From contig PAQL01000017.1 of NCBI GenBank assembly GCA_002709295.1, positions 117,252 to 150,910 on the forward strand: a DNA stretch of 33,659 nucleotides, read 5' to 3'. The position numbers and the translations under genes are program-made. Positions 1-7,809 of this stretch are shown here, in pieces (position 1 is the first letter of the stretch; each line of letters begins with the position of its first letter). The notes beneath the pieces are model-generated. The model saw nothing but the letters and a program-made list of their open reading frames with translations, ran no database searches and was not told where the DNA came from. This DNA is from Phycisphaerae bacterium. GTDB lineage: Bacteria; Planctomycetota; Phycisphaerae; Phycisphaerales; SM1A02.

Positions 1-749
1 GACACCCCCTCCTCGTCGGTGAGGATCCGTCGGCAGAACGCCTCACCCGCCCCGGAGATGACCAGGCTCTGCCCGCCGGCGATGTCGGGATCCGCCTCCA
101 TCCGAACCGTGCCTTCTCGATCCAGTGCGGCGGCCAGAAGGGTCCGCGAGAAGCCTCGGGGCTGACGCTCCTCCTCTCGAAGTCGCGCCCGGATCGCCAT
201 GGCCCGGGTCTCATCACCCTCCACGCGAAGAAGCATCGCCCGGTCGAGGTCGCTGGCGGCGAGCAGCGAATCGAGCATCGCGGCGAACACCTCCTCCTCG
301 CCGGTCCAACCCGCGGTTCGCCGGACCGCCTCGACCAGCCCGTCGAAACGGGCCTGCAGGCGGGGGTTGGCGATCGCATCCTCGATGCGTCCGACCTCGC
401 CCGTCTCGTTGAGCAGCACGCCGGTGGAGCGAGGTCCGTCATCGAGGACGAGCATGCTCCACGGATTGATCTCGATCAGATCGCCGGGGACCACCGAGGC
501 CATCTCGCCGGGGTCGAGCCTTCTTCCGTTGACCCGCGTGCCACGCGTCGAGTGGAGATCCTCGATGAACCACTCCCCGATGTCGCCGGGAACGAGTTTG
601 GCATGACGCCTGGACACTCCGGGATCGAGCAGCAGGACATCGGCGTCGCGACTCCTGCCCAGCACCGCGGGGCTCGTGAACTCCCGGATCTGCTCCTCGA
701 GATCCGTGGTCTCGGCGTTCCTCAATCGAATCTTCAGGGGGTTGGCCAC
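1..749 (-). CDS. FHA-domain protein with a following GAF-like region (C-terminus outside window)
   Basis: About 249 residues are visible before the gene runs off the left edge. Residues 28-102 form an FHA phosphothreonine-binding domain: GRS at 31-33, SRRHA at 46-50 and STRGTRVNG at 67-75 are the usual conserved blocks. The following 140 residues (helix, then DLDRAMLLRVEGDE and onward) look like the start of a GAF-type sensor domain, which often follows FHA in bacterial signalling proteins; this part is inference. The effector domain (phosphatase, cyclase or sigma-54 type) would be off the window. The GTG at 747-749 is the first plausible start and lies 12 bp after the asnB stop, so the gene is probably the third of a mazG-asnB-FHA operon. 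No clear Shine-Dalgarno sequence is seen. Confidence 0.8.
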   Translation of the reverse strand, partial: MANPLKIRLRNAETTDLEEQIREFTSPAVLGRSRDADVLLLDPGVSRRHAKLVPGDIGEWFIEDLHSTRGTRVNGRRLDPGEMASVVPGDLIEINPWSMLVLDDGPRSTGVLLNETGEVGRIEDAIANPRLQARFDGLVEAVRRTAGWTGEEEVFAAMLDSLLAASDLDRAMLLRVEGDETRAMAIRARLREEERQPRGFSRTLLAAALDREGTVRMEADPDIAGGQSLVISGAGEAFCRRILTDEEGV

Positions 750-761
750 GACGGAATGGTA

Positions 762-2594
762 TCAGGGCCGCAGGCCGACTCCGGTCGAGACCGACCAGAG
801 CCCGAGATTCGCCAGCGGCCATGCGAGCATCGGGTCGACCGGCTCCCCGGCGCTCAGAGTCGAGGAGATGGCCTCCCACACCGGTTCCGCCAGCAACGGG
901 CGCAGGGCGACGAGCACGTCCTCCCGACCGAGCTGTTCCGACGCCCATGGTGCGAAAGGCATCGGGAAGCTCGCCTTCGGGCGGGAGACGACGGCCTCGG
1001 GAAGTCGGTGCCGGAAGGCCCGCCGCAGGGCGATCTTGGTGTCGGAGGCCCCGACGTCGCTTCCGGTGACGTTGAAGAGGTCCTCGGTCCGGATCCTCGA
1101 CACCACCTCCGCGACCCGTCGGTCGGCGAAGGGCGGCCGGGCCTCGACCGAAGCCAGCATGCACGCATGATTCAAGCGTCCCAGCAGGCCGGAGAGATTG
1201 ACGGTTTGAAGCCACCGCAGATACGACCGAGGTTCATCGGCGGGTCCGCCGGACTCGATCGCCGCGGCGGTCTCCCGGATCAATGCCTCCTGCGGGCCGA
1301 GCGCCTCGACCCATGACGACGAGAGGATCGCCTCCTGTCGGGTGGGCGACATCCATGCGATCGACTCCAGAAGCATCGCCGCAGCGGCCTCCGGAGACGG
1401 CGCGGTGGCCGCCACTCCGCTCACGATCCGCAGCACCGGCTCGTATCCCCCGAGCAGTTCATCCGCGCCCTCTCCGCTGATCGCGACCTTGACCCCGGCA
1501 TCGCGCACCGCCTCCGCAAGGGCGTTGATCGCGATCTCGTTGGGCGTGCCCAGAGGCACCCCGAGGCTGGCCACCATCCGGTTCCACCGGTTCAGCGGCG
1601 ACTCCACCGCGTCGACCACGGAGACCTCGGTGGTTTCGCGACCCAGGTGCTCGGTGAGGATCCGGGCGGCGGCGCGGTCGGGATCCTCGCTGCCGTTCCC
1701 TCCGATGGCGGTGAAGGTCCGCCAGCGGGAATGCCGGTCGATCGCCAGCGTGGTGAGGACCGCGCTGTCCAGACCGCCGGAGAGAAGGGAACAGACCTCG
1801 ACATCGCTCTGGAGATGGGCGGCCAGGGAATCCTCGATCGCCTCCGCCATCGCACGGTCCGCGTCCGCACCGGAAAGCTCGCCGGTCGGCGACGGCGCCG
1901 TCCACCAGGCCCTCGACTCCCATTGCGGCCGGTCTGCGGAGAGGTCGAACTCGACCACATGCCCGGGCCGGACCTGACGCACCCCCTCGACCAGCGTCCG
2001 GTCCCCGAGCGTGAGTCGGATGGTCGACAGATACGCCCCGATCGTGGCGATGTCGGGTCCCGCGGCGGGGCCGAGATGGTCGATCATCGCCCTCATCTCG
2101 CTGCTGAAGACGACCCGACCGTCCCGGTCGACTCCATGCAGCAGAGGCACCACCCCGAAGGCATCCCGGGCGATCCAGAGCCGGCGTCTCGCAGGCCGGT
2201 ACCAGGCAAGGGCGAACATCCCGCGGAAGGAGTCGAGCGCCTCGGGGCCCCGGAAGGCCACCGCGACCGCCGCGGTCTCCGCGTCGCACGATGATCTGAA
2301 GACGCCGCCTTCCGCCTCGAGATCGGCACGAAGCGATCGGTGCTCGAGCAGTTCGCCATTGAACACCACGATGCAGGGATCGCCCCCGCCGTCGTCGATC
2401 ACGAACGGCTCGTGGCCACCCGACGGATCCATGATCGAAAGTCGCCGGTGCCCGATCCAGGCCGAGCCGTCCGACCATTCACCCGCGTCGTCCGGCCCCC
2501 GGTGGGCCATGCGATCACGAAGCCGTCGACCGGTGATCCCGTCGATCGCCGGGTTCGATCCGCCCGAGGCGATGATTCCAAGAAGACCGCACAT
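762..2594 (-). CDS. asnB: Asparagine synthase (glutamine-hydrolysing)
   Basis: Makes asparagine from aspartate, ATP and glutamine in the cytosol. The protein begins MCGLLGI, so Cys2 is exposed as the N-terminal nucleophile of a class II glutaminase domain (about residues 2-200; HRGPDD at 31-36, FNGEL at 78-82). The synthetase domain carries the PP-loop SGGLDSA at 272-278, and further on SGEGADELLGGY, typical of the Asn_synthase family. Length (610 residues) is normal. Some glutaminase positions vary: the usual NGEIYNH is NGELLEH, and the DTE motif near 104 reads DAE. This occurs in AsnB-like proteins of secondary pathways, so a role in modifying a peptide or glycan rather than bulk asparagine synthesis cannot be excluded. 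It lies 16 bp downstream of the MazG-like gene and 12 bp upstream of the FHA gene. Confidence 0.93.
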   Translation of the reverse strand: MCGLLGIIASGGSNPAIDGITGRRLRDRMAHRGPDDAGEWSDGSAWIGHRRLSIMDPSGGHEPFVIDDGGGDPCIVVFNGELLEHRSLRADLEAEGGVFRSSCDAETAAVAVAFRGPEALDSFRGMFALAWYRPARRRLWIARDAFGVVPLLHGVDRDGRVVFSSEMRAMIDHLGPAAGPDIATIGAYLSTIRLTLGDRTLVEGVRQVRPGHVVEFDLSADRPQWESRAWWTAPSPTGELSGADADRAMAEAIEDSLAAHLQSDVEVCSLLSGGLDSAVLTTLAIDRHSRWRTFTAIGGNGSEDPDRAAARILTEHLGRETTEVSVVDAVESPLNRWNRMVASLGVPLGTPNEIAINALAEAVRDAGVKVAISGEGADELLGGYEPVLRIVSGVAATAPSPEAAAAMLLESIAWMSPTRQEAILSSSWVEALGPQEALIRETAAAIESGGPADEPRSYLRWLQTVNLSGLLGRLNHACMLASVEARPPFADRRVAEVVSRIRTEDLFNVTGSDVGASDTKIALRRAFRHRLPEAVVSRPKASFPMPFAPWASEQLGREDVLVALRPLLAEPVWEAISSTLSAGEPVDPMLAWPLANLGLWSVSTGVGLRP

Positions 2595-2610
2595 GAATGA
2601 TCACCCCGGA

Positions 2611-2895
2611 TCACTTGGTTCCGGCCGGTCCGCCGTTCTCCAGATACTTCAGACGGATCGCCTCTTCGAGATCCACCTCGCAGATGTTGGCCAGGGTGGC
2701 CAGCCACGCGAACACGTCGGCGAACTCCTCCTGAAGATTGGCCTGATCGCCATCGCCTCGTTCCCGGTGGCCGAGGGCCTCGGCGAGCTCGCCGATCTCC
2801 TCGCTGAACCAAAGGTACGTCCCCGGCACGCCCCGGGCGGCATCGGTCTCGTGGTACCGATCGCGGATGTGCCGTTGAAACTCCGCGATTCTCAT
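2611..2895 (-). CDS. MazG-like nucleotide pyrophosphohydrolase
   Basis: A 94-residue all-helical protein of the MazG/RS21-C6 superfamily, which hydrolyses (d)NTPs to monophosphate and pyrophosphate. The metal-binding EExxE is at 32-36 (SEEIGELAEAL) and the second acidic motif at 57-60 (EEFADVFAWLATLAN), with the expected spacing. The ATG at 2895 was chosen because it starts the conserved MRIAEFQRHI helix and has a purine-rich AGGCGGGG upstream; a longer reading from 2970 adds only unconserved arginine-rich residues. The gene leads an apparent operon with asnB and the FHA gene. The exact substrate cannot be told from sequence; house-cleaning of non-canonical nucleotides is the usual assignment. 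Confidence 0.82.
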   Translation of the reverse strand: MRIAEFQRHIRDRYHETDAARGVPGTYLWFSEEIGELAEALGHRERGDGDQANLQEEFADVFAWLATLANICEVDLEEAIRLKYLENGGPAGTK

Positions 2896-3114
2896 GCGAT
2901 CCCCGCCTTTCCGGCCCGAGAGCCTCGACTGTGGATGAACCGGCGGTTCCGTACGGTCCAGACCCGCCATCCCTAGTCTCCCTCAAGGGTGGGACGGCTG
3001 CCTCGAACCGGGAAGTCCCGACTGCTCATCCCCAGAGCGTCCGCCGACCGACTCCGGCCCGACCTGCCGCCGCACTCCGGTTTCCCAGCCCCACCCTCGC
3101 CGGCCGCCTCCTCC

Positions 3115-4203
3115 ATGAACGATCCGACCACACCGAACGATCCGGCCGGCGAGTCGAACCCTGAGCATGACGATGCTCTCTCCGGGCACGTCGATCCGGA
3201 GACCCCGTCGCTCTTCGAGGAGTTCGATGACCCCGAGTCGCCGGCCAGTCCCCCGCAAGTCGACGTCGATCCGCCCGACTTGTCCTCCCGGGAGGAACCC
3301 CAACCAGGCTCTGCATCGACATCCTCGACCAACGACGGTCTCGAATCGCTGGTGACCAGGCTTCCGAAGGATCACCCACCCAGATGGGCGATGAACTGGC
3401 GACCGACCGGGCAGGAGGAGAACGAGGCCATCCCGGGTGAACATCACCCGGCCAGGCACCCGGAACCCAGAGAACCCGGGACCGAGGCAGTTCGAACCGA
3501 TCCTCCCCGCACCGACGAACCGGTGGCCGAAGAGGCGATCATCGAAGCCTCCTCCACCAGCGATCCGGAGAACATGCCGGCGGACATCCCGATGCCCACG
3601 GCTCGGCCGATGGATTTCGTGACCCCCGAACCTGAAGCGTCCGAACTTCCAACGGCCGAACCCGAAACCCCGGAACTCGCACCCCCCGAACCCGATGAGG
3701 CCTCGACCGCGATCGCCACGGAGCGAGAGAAGGTCGGAGAGGAGCCCGGTTCCACCGACCCGAGCCCTCGCACCGGCGACGGGCGACTCGGGTGGTTCGC
3801 CGCGGCGTTCGTCGCCCTCGCCTGGATCGGGGCGGAGCTCGCCACCGATCGCTCCGAATCCGCGGCCGTGGAGGCCGAGGCTTCGGCCGAGCCCGCCACC
3901 AGACCCGCCCTCGCCCGCCCCGCCCCCGATCCGAACCGCATGCTTCTGACCGAGCAGATCGCCGTGCTCGAGGCCGAGGTCGGGGTTCTTCGCGGCGAAC
4001 TCGCCGCGGCCATGCTCCTCCGAGACGACCACGAGCAAATGACCATCGAGATCGGTCGACTGGAACGCCGCTGGGACGTCGCCCTGGACCAGTTCCAGTT
4101 CCTCGAGGCCTCCCTGGAGATGGAACGGCAGGAGAGAACCGATCTGGCCATCGAACTCGACCGAGCCCAGCGATTCCTCGACGAGGCCCGGGGCACCGAT
4201 TAG
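3115..4203 (+). CDS. Acidic, proline-rich single-span membrane protein with C-terminal coiled coil
   Basis: I do not recognise a family. From the ATG at 3115 the protein has 362 residues. The first ~220 are low-complexity, rich in Pro, Glu, Asp, Ser and Thr, with many EP/PE dipeptides. One hydrophobic segment follows at about 225-244 (GWFAAAFVALAWIGAELA). The last ~80 residues (from LLTEQIAVLEAEVGVLRGEL to the end) have heptad-like Leu/Ile spacing typical of a coiled coil. It is probably an inner-membrane protein with a disordered N-terminal arm and a helical C-terminal tail. A GTG at 2989 would add 42 basic residues unlike the acidic arm, so I prefer the ATG. It lies divergent from the mazG operon and ends 53 bp before a tRNA gene. 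A long reverse-strand reading frame over this region is rejected. Confidence 0.65.
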   Translation: MNDPTTPNDPAGESNPEHDDALSGHVDPETPSLFEEFDDPESPASPPQVDVDPPDLSSREEPQPGSASTSSTNDGLESLVTRLPKDHPPRWAMNWRPTGQEENEAIPGEHHPARHPEPREPGTEAVRTDPPRTDEPVAEEAIIEASSTSDPENMPADIPMPTARPMDFVTPEPEASELPTAEPETPELAPPEPDEASTAIATEREKVGEEPGSTDPSPRTGDGRLGWFAAAFVALAWIGAELATDRSESAAVEAEASAEPATRPALARPAPDPNRMLLTEQIAVLEAEVGVLRGELAAAMLLRDDHEQMTIEIGRLERRWDVALDQFQFLEASLEMERQERTDLAIELDRAQRFLDEARGTD

Positions 4204-4256
4204 AATCCTCGATCGCGAGCGGGGGATCGACCGCCCTCCCCTCGCGATGGACCCCG

Positions 4257-4330
4257 GTCCATGTAGCTCAATTGGATAGAGCACTGCCCTCCGAAGGCAG
4301 GGGTTGGAGGTTCGAGTCCTCCCATGGACG
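4257..4330 (+). tRNA. tRNA-Arg, anticodon CCG (reads CGG)
   Basis: A complete 74-nt cloverleaf. The acceptor stem GTCCATG (4257-4263) pairs perfectly with CATGGAC (4323-4329), and the discriminator is G4330. The D stem is GCTC/GAGC, the anticodon stem CTGCC/GGCAG with loop CTCCGAA, the variable loop GGGTT, and the T stem GGAGG/CCTCC with loop TTCGAGT. Position 34-36 of the loop reads CCG, giving arginine. No 3' CCA is encoded. CGG is a frequent arginine codon in a genome this GC-rich. A strong hairpin follows 6 nt later. Confidence 0.96.
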
Positions 4331-4336
4331 CTGAAG

Positions 4337-4369
4337 AGGCGGCCCATCCCGACAAGGGATGGGCCGCCT
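4337..4369 (+). terminator. Strong hairpin terminator after tRNA-Arg
   Basis: AGGCGGCCCATCCC (4337-4350) is the exact reverse complement of GGGATGGGCCGCCT (4356-4369), with a 5-nt loop GACAA. This gives a 14-bp perfect GC-rich stem. It is followed by a pyrimidine run (GTCCTTTCCTTTCCCC) rather than a pure T tract. Its place right behind the tRNA and before the MFS gene fits intrinsic termination. The hairpin also argues against starting the MFS gene at 4359, which would lie inside it. Confidence 0.85.
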
Positions 4370-4436
4370 GTCCTTTCCTTCCCCGTTGCCCGGACGGGGC
4401 TCGACGCCGGTCGGCTCCGGCTGCCATCATGTCGTC

Positions 4437-5603
4437 GTGAAGAGCTCCCGCGCCGCCCCCCTGATGCCGATCCTCGCCCTGTCGTTTCTCGCGACCTTCG
4501 GCACCGCGGTCCTGTGGAACGGCCTGGCCTTCATCGCCAAGGAGGCGTACGGTTTCGACGAGGCCTGGAACCTGGGACTCGCGATCTGGAATGGAACCGT
4601 CTACGCGGTCGCGGCCTTCGGTTCCGGCCGCATGCTTCGGGCGATGTCGGGACGGATCCGTCCGCGCACCGTGGTCGCCCTGGCCTTCCTGCTTCAGGTG
4701 CTCATCTGTCCCCTCGTCCTTCTCGGTGATTCGACGATCCTGCTCTTCATGGTCGCGGGATCGATGTCCGGACTGGCCGCCTTCTTCTGGCCGGTGATCG
4801 AGGCCTACGTCGCGGCGGGGCGCGATCCGCACCGGATGCGAAGCGCCATCGGTGTGTGGAACGCGACCTGGATGACGGCGCTGGGCCTCGCCCTCGTCGC
4901 GATCGCCCCGTTTCTCGCCGCCGGACACGCGATCTGGGCCATCGGCGCCCTCGGTCCCATCAACCTCGCCTGCCTCGCGATCCTGCTGATCGGCGTGCCT
5001 CCCGAACCAGCTCCTCACGATGACGTTCACGCCGATCATCAGGCTCCCTCGCACTATCGGGAACTGCTCGCCTCGCACCGGGCGATGCTGCCTCTGGCCT
5101 ACGCCCTGATCGGGGCTCTCAGTCCCCTGATGCCCTATCTCCTCAGCGATCTGGAGGCTCCTCTGGCCTGGCAGACTCCGCTCACCGCGACGTGGATGTT
5201 CGCCCGGGTGGCCGGCATCACGCTGCTTCGATTCATCCCCTGGTGGCACGGCCGCTGGTCGACCGCCCTGCTCGGTGCGGTGCTGCTGGCGGGCGGCTTC
5301 TGCGCGGTCCTGATCGCACCATCGGTGCCGCTGATCGTGGCCGCCCTCGTGGTGTTCGGTCTCGGGCAGGCGGTCGTCTACTACACGGCGCTCTACTACG
5401 TGATGCGGGTCGATCGGGCCGACGTCGATGCCGCCAGCACGCACGAGGGGCTGATCGGCGTGGGATATGCGGCGGGACCGGCGGCCGCCGCCGCGGGTGT
5501 CATGCTCGGAGGTGGTGGACTGGTCGTGGCATCAAGCCTCGCCCTTCCGGCGATCGCGACCTTGCCGGCCCTGCGCCCGTGGCTTCGCAGTCGGCGACGC
5601 TGA
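4437..5603 (+). CDS. MFS-type permease, substrate unknown
   Basis: A 388-residue integral membrane protein with about 12 hydrophobic helices separated by short loops, including a middle loop rich in Pro/His (PPEPAPHDDVHADHQ). The N-terminal helix (LMPILALSFLATFGTAVLWNGLAFI) and the paired Gly-rich helices fit a Major Facilitator. A conserved sugar- or drug-transporter signature is not obvious, so I give no substrate. GTG at 4437 starts VKSSRAAPLMPIL; the upstream reading from 4359 begins inside the terminator hairpin. An ATG at 4464 is the alternative. It ends 5 bp before the stop of the convergent SDR gene. Confidence 0.78.
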   Translation: MKSSRAAPLMPILALSFLATFGTAVLWNGLAFIAKEAYGFDEAWNLGLAIWNGTVYAVAAFGSGRMLRAMSGRIRPRTVVALAFLLQVLICPLVLLGDSTILLFMVAGSMSGLAAFFWPVIEAYVAAGRDPHRMRSAIGVWNATWMTALGLALVAIAPFLAAGHAIWAIGALGPINLACLAILLIGVPPEPAPHDDVHADHQAPSHYRELLASHRAMLPLAYALIGALSPLMPYLLSDLEAPLAWQTPLTATWMFARVAGITLLRFIPWWHGRWSTALLGAVLLAGGFCAVLIAPSVPLIVAALVVFGLGQAVVYYTALYYVMRVDRADVDAASTHEGLIGVGYAAGPAAAAAGVMLGGGGLVVASSLALPAIATLPALRPWLRSRRR

Positions 5604-5608
5604 TCCGA

Positions 5609-7039
5609 TCAGACGGCCGGTGGCGGCGTTCCGTTCAGCAGCATCTCGAGGCAGTCCTCGAGCACCGGGGCCTCGAATCGGAAGCCGCGTTCGATCAGGG
5701 TCGAGGGCATCGCCCTCACCCCCTCCAGCAGCAGTGGTTCGGCCATGCGCCCGAAGACCGCCTTCGCGGCGAACGCGGGCAGGGGCATGAACGATGGACG
5801 ATGCAGGACGCGGGCGAGGGTCCCGGCGAATTCCATCTGCGAGACGGGATTCGGCGCGGTCGCGTTGAAGGCACCCTCCATGCCCTCGTCGACGATTCCC
5901 TTGAGAAGCGAGCCCAGCAGATCGTCGAGACCGATCCAGCTCATCCCCTGGCGACCGTCGCCCACCCGACCGCCGGCCCCCATGCGGAACGGGGGCAGCA
6001 TCTTGGCCAGGGCGCCTCCCCGGGGTGTGAGCACGATGCCGATCCGTGGATGAACCACCCTGATCCCTGCGGCCCGAGCGGGATCCGCGGCCCTCTCCCA
6101 GTCCACCGACACCTCCGACAGCCAGCCTTCACCCGGAGGCGAGGTGTCGTCGACGGTCTCCTCGCGATGCCCGTAGTAGCCCGGAGCACTGGCGGAGAGC
6201 AGGACCGACGGACGGGATTCGAGTTCGGCGAGACTCTCCGCCAGCAGCCTGGTGCTTCGAATCCTCGAGTCGCGGATCAACTTCATGCGGTCGTCCGTCC
6301 AGCGCTGGTCCGCGATCCCCGCACCCGCCAGATGAACCACCGTGTCGACGCCCTCGAAGACCGATGCATCGATCGATCCGGCGTCGGGATTCCATCGAAA
6401 CTCGCCCTGCTCGCGATCGGGATCCCGTCGCACCAGGGTGCGCACCTCGTGGCCTCCGGTGCGAAGGAAGGCGACGAGTTGTCGGCCGATGAGGCCGCTC
6501 GATCCGGTCACGACCACCCGACGCCTCGACGTGGAGTCGAGCTCCCGGTGCCGACGCAGATCCATGCCGGTGCGCCAGTGTCGCCATCGGAACAAGCGGT
6601 CCAGATCCCGGGCGGCCAGCGCTGCCCCGAGATCGCCCAGCGGCGCCAGCGGCATGCGGTAACGAACCTCGTCCACGAGTCGGCTCGACGGTTCGGTGAC
6701 CCCCGGGACCGGCTCGAAGCGGTGCTCGTGTCTCCAGGCGCCGAAGGGACCCGAAAGCTGGACATCGACGAATCGCTCACCCGGCACCGCCTCCTCGATC
6801 CTCGCCTTCCAGAGCCGCCGAATCGGACCGATGGGAACCGACAGTTCGGTCTCCGCACCGACCCGCATCGGACCCGCATCCCGCACCACCCGGACATCCT
6901 GCCAGGGAGGGAGCAGCCGATCGAGGGCTCCGGGGCGGAAATGCCACTCCGAGAGCGTCTCGGCCGAGACCGGAAACTCGCTCTCCGCCCGGAAGGACCG
7001 GTCGGATCCCCGACGATCGTGACTCAGGCTGACGGACAT
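5609..7039 (-). CDS. SRPBCC domain fused to TIGR01777-type SDR epimerase-like protein
   Basis: 476 residues in two parts. Residues 15-165 form a START/SRPBCC-like domain (FRPGALDRLLPPWQDVRV, then ISQ-less VDVQLSGPFGAWRHEHRFEP). Residues 172-476 are a short-chain dehydrogenase/epimerase-like domain with the NAD(P) motif VTGSSGLIG at 177-185, VVHLAGAGIADQRW, SASAPGYYG and a C-terminal FNATAPNPVSQMEFA. This is the known TIGR01777 (YfcH/SDR39U1) architecture, sometimes found with the N-terminal SRPBCC half. Its reaction is not established. The ATG at 7039 faces gmhA across a 146-bp divergent promoter region. Confidence 0.88.
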   Translation of the reverse strand: MSVSLSHDRRGSDRSFRAESEFPVSAETLSEWHFRPGALDRLLPPWQDVRVVRDAGPMRVGAETELSVPIGPIRRLWKARIEEAVPGERFVDVQLSGPFGAWRHEHRFEPVPGVTEPSSRLVDEVRYRMPLAPLGDLGAALAARDLDRLFRWRHWRTGMDLRRHRELDSTSRRRVVVTGSSGLIGRQLVAFLRTGGHEVRTLVRRDPDREQGEFRWNPDAGSIDASVFEGVDTVVHLAGAGIADQRWTDDRMKLIRDSRIRSTRLLAESLAELESRPSVLLSASAPGYYGHREETVDDTSPPGEGWLSEVSVDWERAADPARAAGIRVVHPRIGIVLTPRGGALAKMLPPFRMGAGGRVGDGRQGMSWIGLDDLLGSLLKGIVDEGMEGAFNATAPNPVSQMEFAGTLARVLHRPSFMPLPAFAAKAVFGRMAEPLLLEGVRAMPSTLIERGFRFEAPVLEDCLEMLLNGTPPPAV

Positions 7040-7102
7040 GGGGTGGCGGTCTCCGAATCAACGAACTGGAACGGCGGTCGAACCGGCCTGTGGTTCGCAG
7101 AA

Positions 7103-7129
7103 CCGGGACACCAGACGCAGTGTCCCCGG
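7103..7129. promoter_or_regulatory. Imperfect inverted repeat between divergent genes (possible operator)
   Basis: GGGACAC (7105-7111) and GTGTCCC (7120-7126) are perfect arms separated by 8 nt. Flanking CC and GG extend the stem if one C is bulged. It lies in the 146-bp spacer between the SDR gene (start 7039) and gmhA (start 7186), about 57 bp before the gmhA ATG. It could be an operator or a leader hairpin. I see no convincing -35/-10 pair near it, so the role is inferred only from position. Confidence 0.35.
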
Positions 7130-7185
7130 AATTCCATCCGGCTGCAGGGACCCCATCCAGGCTCCGAACCCCCTACCATCCACGG

Positions 7186-7809
7186 ATGTCAGTTCCTGCT
7201 CCAGACCGGTCCCCCTTGGACATCAGAACCGACCTCGAGGCCATGATCGCCGATCGGCGGGCCAGACTCGACCAGGCCATGGCGGGTCTCGACGAGCGGA
7301 ATCCCGACCTCGTCGCCGTGGTGGAGGCGGTCGGAGACATCGTCCGCCGCGGCGGCAGGATCGTCACCTGCGGCAACGGGGGCAGCGCCGCGGAAGCCCT
7401 GCACCTCTCGGAGGAGCTGGTCGGCCGATACCGGACCGACCGCCCCTCGATCGCCTCGATCTGCCTCAATGCGGATCCCACCGCCATCACCTGCATCGCC
7501 AACGACTTCGGCTTCGAAGCCGTGTTCAGTCGTCAATGCGAGTCGCTGCTCGCTCCGGATGACGGACTGGTCGTCTTCAGCACCTCCGGGCGGAGTCCGA
7601 ATCTGCTTGCCGCCCTCGAGGCCGCGGGAGATCGGGGCGCCACCCGGATCGGATTCCTCGGCGGAGACGGCGGCCCCGCCGAAGCGCTCTGCGACGTCTC
7701 GATCGTCATCCCGGGCCCGGACTCCGCGGCCATCCAGGAAGCCCATCAGTTCATCATGCACGCCTGCTGCGAACAGTTCGAGCCCGCACCGGAGCCTGAT
7801 CGACGATGA
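7186..7809 (+). CDS. gmhA: GmhA-like phosphoheptose isomerase / SIS-domain protein
   Basis: A 207-residue cytosolic SIS-fold protein resembling sedoheptulose-7-phosphate isomerase, the first step to ADP-heptose. Sugar-phosphate motifs are CGNGGSAAEA at 62-71 and FSTSGRSPN at 131-139. The GmhA-type active-site blocks are HLSEELVGRYR at 73-83 and the C-terminal IQEAHQFIMHACC, supplying the Gln/His residues used in the family. The ATG at 7186 begins the helix that packs in the family; an earlier GTG-type start at 7090 would translate the spacer. No other heptose genes are in view, so a related SIS isomerase role is possible. Its stop overlaps the next start by 4 bp (ATGA), so it is translationally coupled to the thioredoxin-like gene. 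Confidence 0.85.
   Translation: MSVPAPDRSPLDIRTDLEAMIADRRARLDQAMAGLDERNPDLVAVVEAVGDIVRRGGRIVTCGNGGSAAEALHLSEELVGRYRTDRPSIASICLNADPTAITCIANDFGFEAVFSRQCESLLAPDDGLVVFSTSGRSPNLLAALEAAGDRGATRIGFLGGDGGPAEALCDVSIVIPGPDSAAIQEAHQFIMHACCEQFEPAPEPDRR

Noticed and set aside
2983-4347. Minus-strand open frame of 454 codons opposite the acidic coiled-coil protein
   Set aside because: It would run through the tRNA gene and the terminator hairpin; the plus-strand frame has a transmembrane helix and a coiled coil.
4359-4436. Longer start for the MFS permease at 4359
   Set aside because: It begins inside the terminator stem and adds residues with no membrane or family features.
5192-7246. Plus-strand open frame of 684 codons opposite the SDR gene
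   Set aside because: Overlaps the permease, the SDR gene and the gmhA start; composition is shadow-like.
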